Positions 9,761 to 20,119 of a DNA stretch of 22,934 nucleotides are shown piece by piece. The notes beneath the pieces are model-generated. The model ran no database searches and was not told the DNA's origin. It saw only the letters and a list, made by a program, of their open reading frames with translations. A program made the translations under genes and the position numbers. How positions within the stretch are numbered: the stretch's first letter is position 1; each line of letters starts with the position of its first letter. This DNA is from Tieghemiomyces parasiticus (Eukaryota; Kickxellomycota; Dimargaritomycetes; Dimargaritales; Dimargaritaceae), in contig JANBPT010000789.1 in the NCBI GenBank assembly GCA_027575765.1, forward strand, positions 1 through 22,934, written 5' to 3'.

Positions 9761-12719
9761 ATGGGCACGTACACCCCATCTTCCGCCGCCGCCGCGGCTG
9801 TCACCAAAGCCCCCGCCGGCCCTGGCAACATGACCTTCCCTGGGCTGGTTCGCCATAACAGCCTGGAGGGCGGCGTCGCCAAGACCAAGATTGCCAGCCT
9901 CATGGAGGACTTTGACCGTCAGGAGGAACCGGCAGGTAAGTGTAGTATTGGTGTTGCTGTCTCCAGGTATGGACGGTGCGGGCCCCACGGCCACTGTAGG
10001 ACCCCTCGGTGGTAGCTAGGGCGTTCGCCCATTTTTGGCGCAGTGCCAAGCAGCCGCGATACAGTCGCCCTGCTGAACAGGGGAAAAATCCCAGGTTCGG
10101 CACGACGGCGGTCACTGGCACTGAAGCAGTGACGTCGTGCAGCCGCACCAACTGCTCCCACCCGGGCCTGGCGCGTCGGACTAAATCGGATCCACCGATT
10201 CCCACTCACCTACTCGGTCACCTATTCACCCTCCCCTCCCCCCTGCCACGGCTTCCCTCGCCCTGGTCGCCCGCTCAGACGTTGGCACCGTCCAGAAGGC
10301 CATCATCCGCCACCTGAGCACCACCCTGGTCAAGATCCCCCGCGACGTGGACTCGCTGGCCACCTACCTGGCCTCGGCCTACTCGGTGCGCGACCGCCTC
10401 ATCCAAAAGTGGAACGAGACCCAGGAGTACCACGAGCGCCACCAGGTCAAGCGCGTCTACTATATGTCGATGGAGTTCCTGCTGGGCCGCTCCCTCGACA
10501 ACGCCCTGTTGGCCCTCGGCCTCAAGAAGGTGTACTCCGACACCTTGAACGGCCTGGGCTTCAACATGGAGTCCTGCCTCGAGGAGGAACTCAATGCCGG
10601 TCTGGGAAACGGCGGTCTGGGCCGTCTGGCCGCCTGCTACGTGGACTCGCTGGCCACGATGGACTATCCCGGCTGGGGGTACGGGCTGCGCTACGAGTAC
10701 GGCATGTTCAAGCAGAAGATCGTCGACGGCTTCCAGACCGAGGTGCCCGACAACTGGTTAGCCGACCCCAACCCCTGGGAGCTACCCCGTCCGGAGATCA
10801 CCTACAAAGTGCGCTTCTACGGCCATGTGTCCAGCGCCCGCGACGCCCAGGACGTGGAGCGCCACAAGTGGGACGGCGGCCAGGTCTTCGAGGCCATGGC
10901 CTACGACGTGCCCGTGCCCGGCTACGGCACCAACAACGTGACCAACATTCGCCTGTGGAGCTGTAAGAAGAGCGAGCTATTCGACCTGACCGCCTTCAAT
11001 GACGGCAACTACGACGCCGCCATGGCCGCCAAGCTTCAGGCCGAGAACCTTACCGCCGTGCTCTACCCGAACGACAACCACATGGTGGGCAAGGAGCTAC
11101 GCCTCAAGCAGGAGTTCCTGTTCGCCAGTGCCACCCTACAGGACATCATCTTCCGCTTCAAGAAGACCACCCGCCCGTGGGTCGACTTCCCCGACCTGGT
11201 GGCCATCCAGCTCAACGACACCCACCCCACCCTAGGCGTCCCAGAACTACAGCGTCTGCTGGTGGACGAGGAGGGTCTGAGCTGGGACGAGGCCTGGGAC
11301 ATTGTGAACCGCACCTTCAGTTTCACCAACCACACCGTGCTGCCCGAGGCCATGGAGCGCTGGCCCGTGACCATGCTCGAGAAGATCCTGCCGCGCCATA
11401 TGAGCATCATCTACGATATCAACCTGTTCTTTTTGCAGAAGGTCGAGAAGAAATTCCCCAACGACCGCGACCTCCTGCGCCGCATCTCAGCCATTGAGGA
11501 GGGCTCCCCGCAGCAGGTGCGCATGGCCTTCTTGGCCTGCATTGCCTCGCATACCGTCAACGGCGTGGCCGAGATCCACTCTGAGATCATCAAGAAAACC
11601 ATCTTCCGCGACTTCATCCCGTATTTTGGCGCCGACAAGTTCGTCAACAAGACCAACGGTATCGCCCCGCGTCGCTGGCTGCACCAGGCCAACCCGCAGC
11701 TGAGTGAGCTTATCACTGAGGTGGTGGGTGATAAGAGCTGGATTAAGGATCTGCGTAAGCTCATAATTCTGGAGGACCGCATCGGCGACGCCGAGTTCGA
11801 GGAACGCTGGGTGGCCATCAAGCACGCCAATAAGCAGCGCCTGGCCGACTACATTGAGAGGGTGTGTGACATCAAAGTGAATCCGGACGCCGTGTTCGAC
11901 GTGCAGGTCAAGCGTATCCACGAGTACAAACGCCAGTTCATGAATATTCTGGCCGTCATCCACCGCTACAACCAGCTCAAGGCCATGCCTGAGGCGCGTC
12001 GCCAGAAGGAACTGCCCAAGGTGATGATTTTCAGCGGCAAGGCGGCGTCCGGGTACTACATTGCCAAGCTTATCATCAAGCTTATCAACAGCGTAGCGGC
12101 CGTGGTCAATGCCGACTCGGCCATCGGGGACCTCCTCAAGGTGGTCTTCATCCCGGACTACAACGTATCGGTGGCCGAGGTGATCATCCCGGCCAGCGAC
12201 GTATCACAGCACATCTCGACGGCTGGTACTGAGGCCTCCGGCACGTCCAACATGAAGTTTGTGCTCAACGGCGGCCTGATCCTGGGCACCGTGGACGGTG
12301 CCAACGTGGAGATTTGCGAGGAGATAGGCGAGGACAACATTTTCAATTTTGGCTGCCTGGCCGACGAGGTGGAGGATTTCCGCCACACCCAACGGTACCG
12401 CCCTAGCTCGCTGCACCCGGCGCTCAAGACCGTGCTCGGCACCATCGAAAGCGGAGCTTTTGGCGACCCCGGCGTATTCGCCCCGCTTCTCGAGACCCTC
12501 CGCTCCGGCGGTGACGTTTACCTCGTGTCCATCGACTTCCCGTCTTACCTCGAAGCCATCAAGTCCGTCGACCGCGCCTACCGCGATCGTCCCAAGTGGG
12601 TCGCCCGGTCCATTCGATGCACCGCCAACCTCGCCAAGTTCTCTTCGGACCGCGCGATCCACGAGTACGCCGAACAGATTTGGAACATCAAGCAGTGTCC
12701 CGTCCCTTCCAAGGTATAA
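9761..12719 (+). CDS. GPH1: Glycogen phosphorylase, two exons
   Basis: It releases glucose-1-phosphate from glycogen ends using pyridoxal phosphate. Exons are 9761-9935 and 10279-12719 (871 aa); both junctions keep phase, with donor GTAAGT and acceptor CGCTCAG. The start is the first ATG in strong context (CACCATGG). Family landmarks in order: YSVRDRLIQKWNETQ, VKRVYYMSMEFLLGR, GLGNGGLGRLAACY, GYGLRYEYGMF, NPWE, VLYPNDN, GKELRLKQEFLF, AIQLNDTHPTL, LPRHMSIIYDIN, NKTNGIAPRRWL, FDVQVKRIHEYKRQ, then the PLP site EASGTSNMKF with Lys718. Length and order match yeast Gph1 closely. The first ~50 residues are Ala/Pro-rich and carry VRHNSLEGG, with Arg31 at -3 to Ser34, a plausible equivalent of the regulatory phosphosite of yeast and muscle enzymes. 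The protein is expected in the cytosol. Confidence 0.96.
9936..10278 (+). other. GPH1 intron 1, rich in hairpins
   Basis: This 343-nt intron is the longest placed with confidence here. It contains three stems: CCCTG/CAGGG at 10068-10082; a 14-bp stem at 10100-10140 made of GCACGAC/GTCGTGC and GTCACTG/CAGTGAC, with one 4-nt bulge and a 9-nt loop; and AATCGG/CCGATT at 10184-10200. The last ~80 nt form the polypyrimidine tract. Confidence 0.7.
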
Positions 12720-12972
12720 AGTCCGTTGATGCGCGGGGGAGATGGGGCTTGAGCCCAGCTTTGATGTCCCCTGATCCTTAGCACTACCTATTGCGTTTTT
12801 ATTATTATTATACCTTTCCCCACTCTGGCTCCACAGATTTCTCTACCCCCTCCCCTCCTTCTGATTAGGACGAATGTCTTTCGAGATACCTTTTCTTTTG
12901 TTATACTCGGCGACCGTTACTATACATATTTTCCACCTTTTATTTGTCAACTAGCCATCGCTTACCATCATC

Positions 12973-13023
12973 ATGGCGCGCCGCATTAAAGGCAAGGATA
13001 TCCCGTATAGTTGTACAGTGTAA
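12973..13023 (+). other. Orphan first-exon-like ORF
   Basis: The ATG at 12973 (context CATCATCATGG) follows a pyrimidine-rich leader with a TATA-like ACTATACATA near 12918-12927. It encodes MARRIKGKDIPYSCTV and then a stop. A consensus-like donor GTAAGC begins at 13020, so 12973-13019 could be a first coding exon ending in phase 2. I could not find a convincing downstream exon before POL1, and its frame cannot be joined to the POL1 start region. It may be a decayed gene or a small ORF. Confidence 0.25.
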
Positions 13024-13615
13024 GCGATATACTGCACGCTTTTAAAGAGGGGAGCGGCTCAAGCAAATCGCCAATCGACATAAGGCATGGGGCTTGGCCA
13101 CTACGTGGATAATGATGACTCCGCGGCATTCCTTTAGCCGTAGCGAATAGACTTGGCAGTTTCACGTGTCGAACGGGGATGAGGTTCTCAGTATGTGCAG
13201 GAGGGGGAGATCGTAAACAGACTTGGCTGGACCTGGGCCTGTTAGCCCTGCCGCAGTGGAGGGCCGTTGGTTTGTTTTGAGTTTGATGTAGTCCCAAAGT
13301 TTCCGTGTGCGTTGCGGGCTGTACCATCCTCAATATTGTTTCCGCCCGTTGTTACCTTTAAGTGGCCGGATCTCATTCCCTTTGTGCCTATGACCTATTG
13401 AAACCGAACCCTTTTTAATGTCCCCGCATTCCTTCTGTTTACCAATAACTAGGGGTACCCACTAGAGTCGCCTCTCCAACCTTCGTTTTTCATCCCTCAT
13501 ATCGACCCATCACTACACCCCTCGTTCCCACCACAACCCCCATAAGGCTGCGCCCATCTTGGACACGGGTCAATTCCCCTCCTTCACCTCTATCTCGCCC
13601 TCACTCCCCCCCCTC
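13024..13615 (+). promoter_or_regulatory. POL1 upstream region
   Basis: No gene is recognised here. The first half is of mixed composition; from about 13340 it turns pyrimidine-rich up to the POL1 start. I saw no ACGCGT (MCB) element of the kind that drives cell-cycle expression of POL1 in yeasts, and no clear TATA box. Confidence 0.4.
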
Positions 13616-16600
13616 ATGGCGGACTTACCAGCGAGCGGTCGTTCTACGCGCCGATCCGCAAGCAGTTCCGGCCGGAAAACCACCTCCCGCAAGGACCGAT
13701 TTGCCGAGCTACGTAAGCTTAAGGCCTCCGGCGAGACACGCCTGGCGCACTATGAAGACGCAGCCGAAGCGGAGGATGACGACGACGACAACCTGGACTA
13801 CGAAGCCATAGAACGTGCCCGGCTCGAAGACAATTTTGTCGTCGACGACGACGGGCTCGGGTACGCCGAAACCGGACTCGATGGCTTCGAGAATGATGAC
13901 GACAATGGTCACTCCGACGAGGACAGCGCGGACGAGGCAGGCAGAGGGAAACACGGGCGGCGTAAGCGTCGTCGCCCTGAAGAAGATGATGGCGTCCGCC
14001 AGGCTGGTGGCAGTAAACGCACGTCGATAAAGGCCAAGGATGGTGGTAAGATGATCCCGCTGGCCAACGCTAAACAGCGTCTGACCACGTTTTTCCGTAA
14101 GGGCGCCGATGAGTCCGGTTCTGTGGGCCGCGGGGCTAACCGAACGGCCGATACCAAAAGCACTAGCCAAGCTGACGATCAGTTCATGGCTGGCCTGCTC
14201 AACGACCTCGACGACGGACTGGACGATATCCCGCTGCGGAAACCGGCCAAGCCTAAGGTGACGAACGCGGCTCGCCATGCTAAGGCCCAGAATACCCCAA
14301 ACCAATCCATCCATAGGGCTCAGGCTACCTTGGTAGTCGAGACCGATCTGACTAACCACGTCAAGCAGGAACGGACGGAAGAAGAATACGCGCCGCTCGC
14401 GCCCCCGTCCCAGCCGGCCCTGGCGTTTGGTGCCGACACAGAAGGGATCAAACAAGAGCCCGGCCCCGACCCGATCGAGCCCCTCCCGGTGCCGGTCAAA
14501 CAAGAAGCCCCCGAACCCCCTGCTAATCGATTCGACGACGATTTCATGGATACTGACGGCATGGATCCATTCGACGATCCTGAGATGGAGCAGGAAATGG
14601 TGGCAGCGGCCAGCGCCCTGACACCCCATTTCCGCAGCACAGGCCCGCCGGAAGCCGCTACCACACCCACCAAACCTGGACCGCGCCTCGAGGACCTCAC
14701 GTCCGAACTCAAACTGAACCAGGACTTTAATCTCCCACAATTCGGCCTGAACCTAGACGCCGCCACTACCGATGCCGACTTGGACGATAGCAAGCCCGCC
14801 ACCGGCGGTTCCACAGCCACCTCATCCATGCCATCGGCCAGCGCCACCGCGACCGCCGAAGCAGTGCTTGACGCCGACGGCACGCTGCCCTTCTTCTGGC
14901 TGGATGCCTTCGAAAAAGATGGGCTGGTCTACCTGTTTGGCAAGGTCCGTCACCAACCTCCATGTAGTACCGGCCCAGCCGATCCCGCCAAGGCTGTGCG
15001 GTACCTCAGCTGCTGCCTCACCGTACGTAACCTAGACCGGAACCTATATGTGCTCCCCCGTGAGAAAGTACTCGACGCCACCGGCCGCGAGACCGTCGAG
15101 GATGTGACCATGACCCACGTACTCGCTGAGATGGAGCCTGCCCTCAAGGCCCTCCGTATCACCCGCCGCCGGGCAAAACAGGTCACCCGCAAGTACGCAT
15201 TCGAGCTGCCGGGGATCCCCTCCGATGCGACCTACTACAAGCTCCTGTACCCCGCCCAACGTAAGCCTCACCCATCAAGCTGCACCAGCTTAGTTTGCTA
15301 CACCAATGGAGCCACAGACCGTTCAAAACGCCTGTAGCCCCCAATACTCACTCCGCTATGTCAACTGGTCTAACCTGATAACGTATTGCGCCGCCACCTT
15401 TCCCATATCCACTGTAGTCCCCGCCTACAATGGCCCGCTGACCGGTCGGACTTTCCGCCACATCTTTGGTACCAATACGTCGGCCCTGGAGCTGTTCCTT
15501 GTGAAGCGTAAGATGATGGGCCCCTGTTGGCTTCGAATCCGTCACGCCCAGATCCAGCACCAGAACCTATCGTGGTGCCGGGTGGAGGCGGCCGTTGACG
15601 ACCCCAAGGACATTTCCCCCTACGGTGATACCGACGCCGACCGTCCTTCGCAGCCCCCACCGCTCACCATCATGACCGTCAATCTCAAGACCATGATCAA
15701 CCCCCAACGCACAGGCAACGAGATTGTGGCTGCTCACCTCCTGGTCAACCGCCAGGTCCAGGTTGACGGTCCCGCCGATATCCGCACCCTGCCCTCAGAA
15801 CAGTACACCGTCGTTCGCGCCCTAACCGGTGGGTTTCTCCCCGTAGGCATGACCACCGCCTTGCAGAAGCAGCAAATGAAGGTCGAGTTGGCGCGGAACG
15901 AACAGGCCCTGCTCAACTACCTCATGGCCACCCTGCAGGCGATCGACCCCGACATCCTTGTGGGGCATAACTTTCTGGGCCACGACCTCAACCTCCTCCT
16001 GTCCCGCATGAAGGAGCTCAAGACCTCGCACTGGTCCCGCCTCGGTCGCCTCCGCCGTACCCAGTGGCCTAAGGCCCTCAATGCGGGGAGCGGCGGCGGT
16101 GGGTGGACCACTGCCAGCTATGGCGAGCGGGCCATCTTGAGCGGCCGCGTGGTGTGCGATACCTACCTGGCCTCTAAGGACCTGATCCGTTCCAAGAGCT
16201 ACAGCCTGACCCAGCTGGCGTCCTCGGAGCTGCAGATTGAGCGTACCGAGATTGACTTTGACAAGGTGCCGGCCTACTTCGCCAGCGCCAAGGACCTGAC
16301 CACGTTCCTCAAGCACTGCCAGTTTGACGCCTACCTGGTCGCCAGTCTAATGTACCGCCTCCAAATCCTGCCGCTTACCAAACAGCTCACCAACCTCGCC
16401 GGGAACCTGTGGGCCCGCACCATGACCGGGGCCCGTGCTGAACGCAACGAGTTTCTGCTGCTCCACGAGTTCCACCGGTGCAAGTTCATCTGCCCTGACA
16501 AGGCTGCGTTCGGTGGTAAGGGCGGAGCCAAGGGTGCCGTTCCAGCGACGGTTGCCACGTTGACCGCCCCTGCTGCCGCAGCGGCGGATCCGCAGGCCGA

Positions 16601-18908
16601 TGGAGACGAGCAGGAACTCGAGCTGACCGCAGAGGGGCTCGCCAACCCCACGGGTCCGCCCGCCCCGGGGAAATCCGCCCGCCGCAAGCCGGCCTACACG
16701 GGCGGCCTGGTGTTGGAACCCAAGCGTGGATTCTACGACCGGTTCGTCTTGCTCCTAGATTTCAACTCGCTGTACCCGTCCATCATCCAGGAATTCAATA
16801 TCTGCTTCACCACTGTGAACCGCGGGGATGACCCGGTCGCGACTGCCCCGGATGACACGGGGGACCGGGTTCCGGACCTTCCCGACCCGTACCTCGAACC
16901 AGGCCTTCTTCCACGCTTGCTAAAGACTCTTGTGGACCGCCGTCGTCAGGTCAAAAATCTGATGAAGGCCAAGGACCTCAGTCCGGCCCAGGCCGTGCAG
17001 TTCAACATTCGTCAACAGGCCCTGAAACTCACCGCCAACAGCATGTACGGGTGCCTAGGGTTCGTGCAATCCCGCTTCTACGCCAAGCCTCTAGCCATGC
17101 TCATTACGCACAAGGGCCGCGAGATTTTGCAGAGTACCGTCCAACTGGCCGAGGCTGAACACCTTGAGGTGATTTACGGCGATACCGACTCCATCATGAT
17201 CCACACCCGGACCACTGACCTCGACCAGGTCATGCAGATCGGCCGCGACTTCAAAAAGAAGATTAACGAGCGGTACCGTCTACTTGAGCTTGATATTGAC
17301 GGGATCTTCCAGCGCATGCTCCTGCTTAAGAAGAAGAAGTACGCCGCGCTCACCATCAAGGAGGACCCGAACGCGAACCCGGTAGCAGTCAAATCCGAAC
17401 CGACCGACCCTAATAACCCGCCCATCCTGCCGCCAGGTTACCGCACCGAGGTGGAAATCAAAGGTCTGGACCTGGTACGTCGCGACTGGTGCGAACTGTC
17501 GCACGATGCCTCACAGTATGTGCTGGCCCAGATCCTCTCGGGTGACGAGCACGACGAGATTCTGGCGCGCATCCATGCCCACCTCGGTGAGGTCAGCGAG
17601 AACGTCCGCGCCAGCCGCGTTCCCGTGGCCAAGTACGTCGTCAACAAAGGCCTAACCAAGAACCCCGAAGCGTACAACGATGCCAAGTCTCAGCCACACG
17701 TCCAGGTTGCCCTCCGAATGAAACGTCGCGGCCAAGCCGTTGGCGCCGGCGACACCGTGCCCTACGTAATTGCCACGCTGGACAGCCACCTCGCCCAAAC
17801 AGCCACGCCTAAGACGGACAACGTCAAGCAGGAGGGTGAGGGAGAGGCCTCGCGAGCCGTCCCGACCAGTAACCTGTCCTACGCCGAGCGGGCTTACCAC
17901 CCCAAAGACTTTGAAGTACCCGATACGCCGCTTCGTGTCGACGGTGAGTGGTACCTTAACCAACAGGTCCACCCACCCATCATGCGATTGTGCGAGCCCC
18001 TGGAGGGCACCGATTCGGCCCGTCTGGCCGGGTGCCTTGGTCTGGATCCGGCCAAGTTTAGCACCTACGGCGGCGGGCCCGGAAGCGGAGTCGGAGGAGC
18101 CGCCGGAAACGGCAGGGACGGTTCGGCTGGCCCGCGGACCCTCGACTCCCAAATCTCCGATGCCGAACGGTTTGCCCAAGTTGACAAGTGGGCGGTTCGG
18201 TGCCAAGTCTGCCGCCAAACGTTTGAGTTTCCCGGTATCGTCCATCTACCCAAGCCGGCCCCTGCAGGTACCATCCCCGTACCTTCCGCGTCTCTGTCGG
18301 TCCAGCCTGGGTTCCAGTGTCCGCGATCAGAATGCCAGAATCTGGTCAGTTTTCCCAGTCTCCAGGCTCAGCTCACCGTCAACTTGCGCCGCCACATTCA
18401 AAAGTACCACAACTTTACCTTGGTTTGCGACGATGCCGACGACGCTAGCCAGCACCGAACCCGCCAAATGTCAGTATACGGGAAACGGTGCCTCCAGCCC
18501 CGGTGCCGCGGTCGTATGGCCGAAGAGGTAAGCCCCACTATTGCTACCGATGCCCCGTTGCACGTATACGGCGTGCAGCTCCTGTTTGTTTGCTTTTCCT
18601 GGCGTAATCGGCCTGATACTAACCTATTTCTAACCCTGTATTTCCAACGTTCCGCACGCTCCATGTTGTTACAGTACTCTGACCGCGCCCTGTATACCCA
18701 GCTGCTATACTTCGAGAACCTCTTCCGTCTGGACAAGGCCGAGGCGCAGGCCCAGGACGACGGCCAGAAGGGCCTCATCCGTGGCATCCATAACCGCCAC
18801 GCCCAGGTTTATGAGGGGCTGCGCCGGGCAGCTGCCGACTACTTGGACCTCTCAGCGCGCCGGTTTGTGGATTTGGGTGACTTGTTCAAGGACATTGCCA
18901 TTGCCTGA
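13616..18908 (+). CDS. POL1: DNA polymerase alpha catalytic subunit, three exons
   Basis: This is the family B polymerase that extends primase RNA primers at origins and on Okazaki fragments. Exons are 13616-15260, 15418-18527 and 18675-18908 (1662 aa, about 200 longer than human or yeast). The N-terminus has RKDRFAELRKLK and VDDDGLGY as in the family, a KQRLTTFF motif at 153-160 and FMAGLLNDLDD at 190-200, then acidic and Pro-rich linker. The core includes FGTNTSALELFL, the degenerate exonuclease region DPDILVGHNFLGHDL, motif A DFNSLYPSI from Asp996, motif B KLTANSMYG at 1085-1093 and motif C YGDTDS with Asp1137 and Asp1139. C-terminal CysA is C1477, C1480, C1516, C1521. The second module keeps C1552, C1573 and C1578 but lacks the expected fourth Cys. 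The ATG at 13616 was chosen because homology begins right after it; the frame is open further upstream. Confidence 0.96.
15261..15417 (+). other. POL1 intron 1
   Basis: 157 nt, donor GTAAGC, acceptor CACTGTAG, with a CTAAC branch-site candidate at 15370-15374. Splicing joins YPAQ to LPAYNGPLTG and restores the alignment leading into FGTNTS. Unspliced, the exon 1 frame stops within the intron, at 15335-15337. Confidence 0.9.
18528..18674 (+). other. POL1 intron 2 (147 nt, stop-free in frame)
   Basis: Donor GTAAGC, acceptor TTGTTACAG and a perfect TACTAAC branch site at 18617-18623. It interrupts the C-terminal metal-binding module, and splicing gives GRMAEEYSDRALYTQLLYF, which matches the family. 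The length is 49 codons with no in-frame stop. Confidence 0.88.
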
Positions 18909-19308
18909 GGCACTTATCTATCATTATTTTTTGGTTTTACTTGTCTAATCTCGTATGTAGATGAATCACGATCACTTACGCAGCCCTTGTAGTTATTAAA
19001 ATCTTTACTCATAGTTAACTATTAGGCAACGCGGTGTCCGCTGATGAATAGTGACCAAGTTAAAAAAAACACTTCTTGAACTATTACGAGGCACCATTAC
19101 AAGTCCCAGCGCCCAACTCCATTCGAAATTAGGTGGGCTCTGTACCACAATTCCTCTCGACAAAAGTGTGCGGAAACGAGGATTGGGGGAACAGTTTATT
19201 GGGGCCTCGGGCGGTCGAAGGTGAGTTAACAAGTAGGAGTCAAAGCTTAATAGGTGGTTACTATCGTTTATTGAATAGATTCGGGCAGGTACTTATATAT
19301 GATAACCC
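18909..19308. other. POL1 3' flank, no gene seen
   Basis: The stretch between the POL1 stop and the right repeat arm is AT-rich at first, then of mixed composition. It has no recognisable ORF, RNA gene or splice structure. Confidence 0.6.
18995..19000 (+). terminator. Possible poly(A) signal for POL1
   Basis: ATTAAA lies about 87 nt after the POL1 stop codon in an AT-rich flank. It is the common one-base variant of AATAAA. Confidence 0.4.
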
Positions 19309-20119
19309 AACCGAGGTGCCCCCAGGAAGTCACCCAGTCAAAGAAAGCTGCCTCCCTTCAGGACCTGTCTTTCTGATGGAATGTGCCAACTTCCATCACC
19401 GATTAGCGTTATCCTTTGAGAACCAGGAAGGCGGCGGCCTTCAGACTTTGAGGGAGAATTTGACTCATCTAGGATCCTAGCCCTCACGGAATAAGTCTCC
19501 AACCCAAACGCCTCGAGTTACGCCAAACGGTTTGGCATCATCACTTGAACCACATTTATTTAAAGACGGCGAATTGGCCATAAACGATGGATACGTCAAG
19601 TGTGTAAAAAACACTGTTTCTTTATTTCCAACTGGCCTGCTTGCCTACGACCCGCCCCCGGTCTGTCTCCAGTTGCCCCTCCCCTCGGGCCACGCACCCC
19701 GTCACACTAGTACTAGCGAGAAGACATTGGCAGAAAATTGGATGATAGCACAAAGTAAGAAATAGAAACATAAGAATAACAAGAACTATGAAAAAGTACA
19801 TTTGGCAAGCGTAGGCAGAGTAGAGAAAGTTACGGTATGCCTTTATCAGACGTCTAATGGAGCGTTAGAATACGGGAATCCCACGCTAGGTCGGAGGCAG
19901 TATGTTCCTTCACGGCAGATATCGTCACGCATTGGCTATACACGTTACATAACAACAGCCTCTCAGCTTGTGTACCAAAGGATTTCGCTGGTTGTGCGCC
20001 CACAAAGTCTGTATTCGTTCGTGCCATGGGTACAATCTTGAGCAACCAAGAAGTGCCCTATGGCAAGGGGGGAAACGATAGTCGTAGCTAGGAAAACAAA
20101 CCAAGGAAAGATAGTTTGT
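19309..20119 (+). repeat. Right arm of the long inverted repeat (~811 nt)
   Basis: This is the partner of the arm at 89-900, in opposite orientation. It lies 400 nt downstream of the POL1 stop codon. The part nearest POL1 contains a run of perfect or near-perfect palindromes: 19427-19442, 19469-19480, 19512-19517, 19522-19536 and 19707-19716. The element carries no recognisable protein domain. Together the two arms enclose TASP1, SPATA20, GPH1 and POL1. Recombination between them could in principle invert that 18.4-kb block; this is inference from geometry only. Confidence 0.95.

Noticed and set aside
13709..14740. 343-codon minus-strand frame inside POL1
   Set aside because: It is an antisense shadow of the acidic N-terminal region of Pol alpha with no family resemblance.
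19309..20119. Solo LTR interpretation of the repeat arms
   Set aside because: The ends lack the TG...CA pair and I see no target-site duplication, primer-binding site or retroelement domain nearby.
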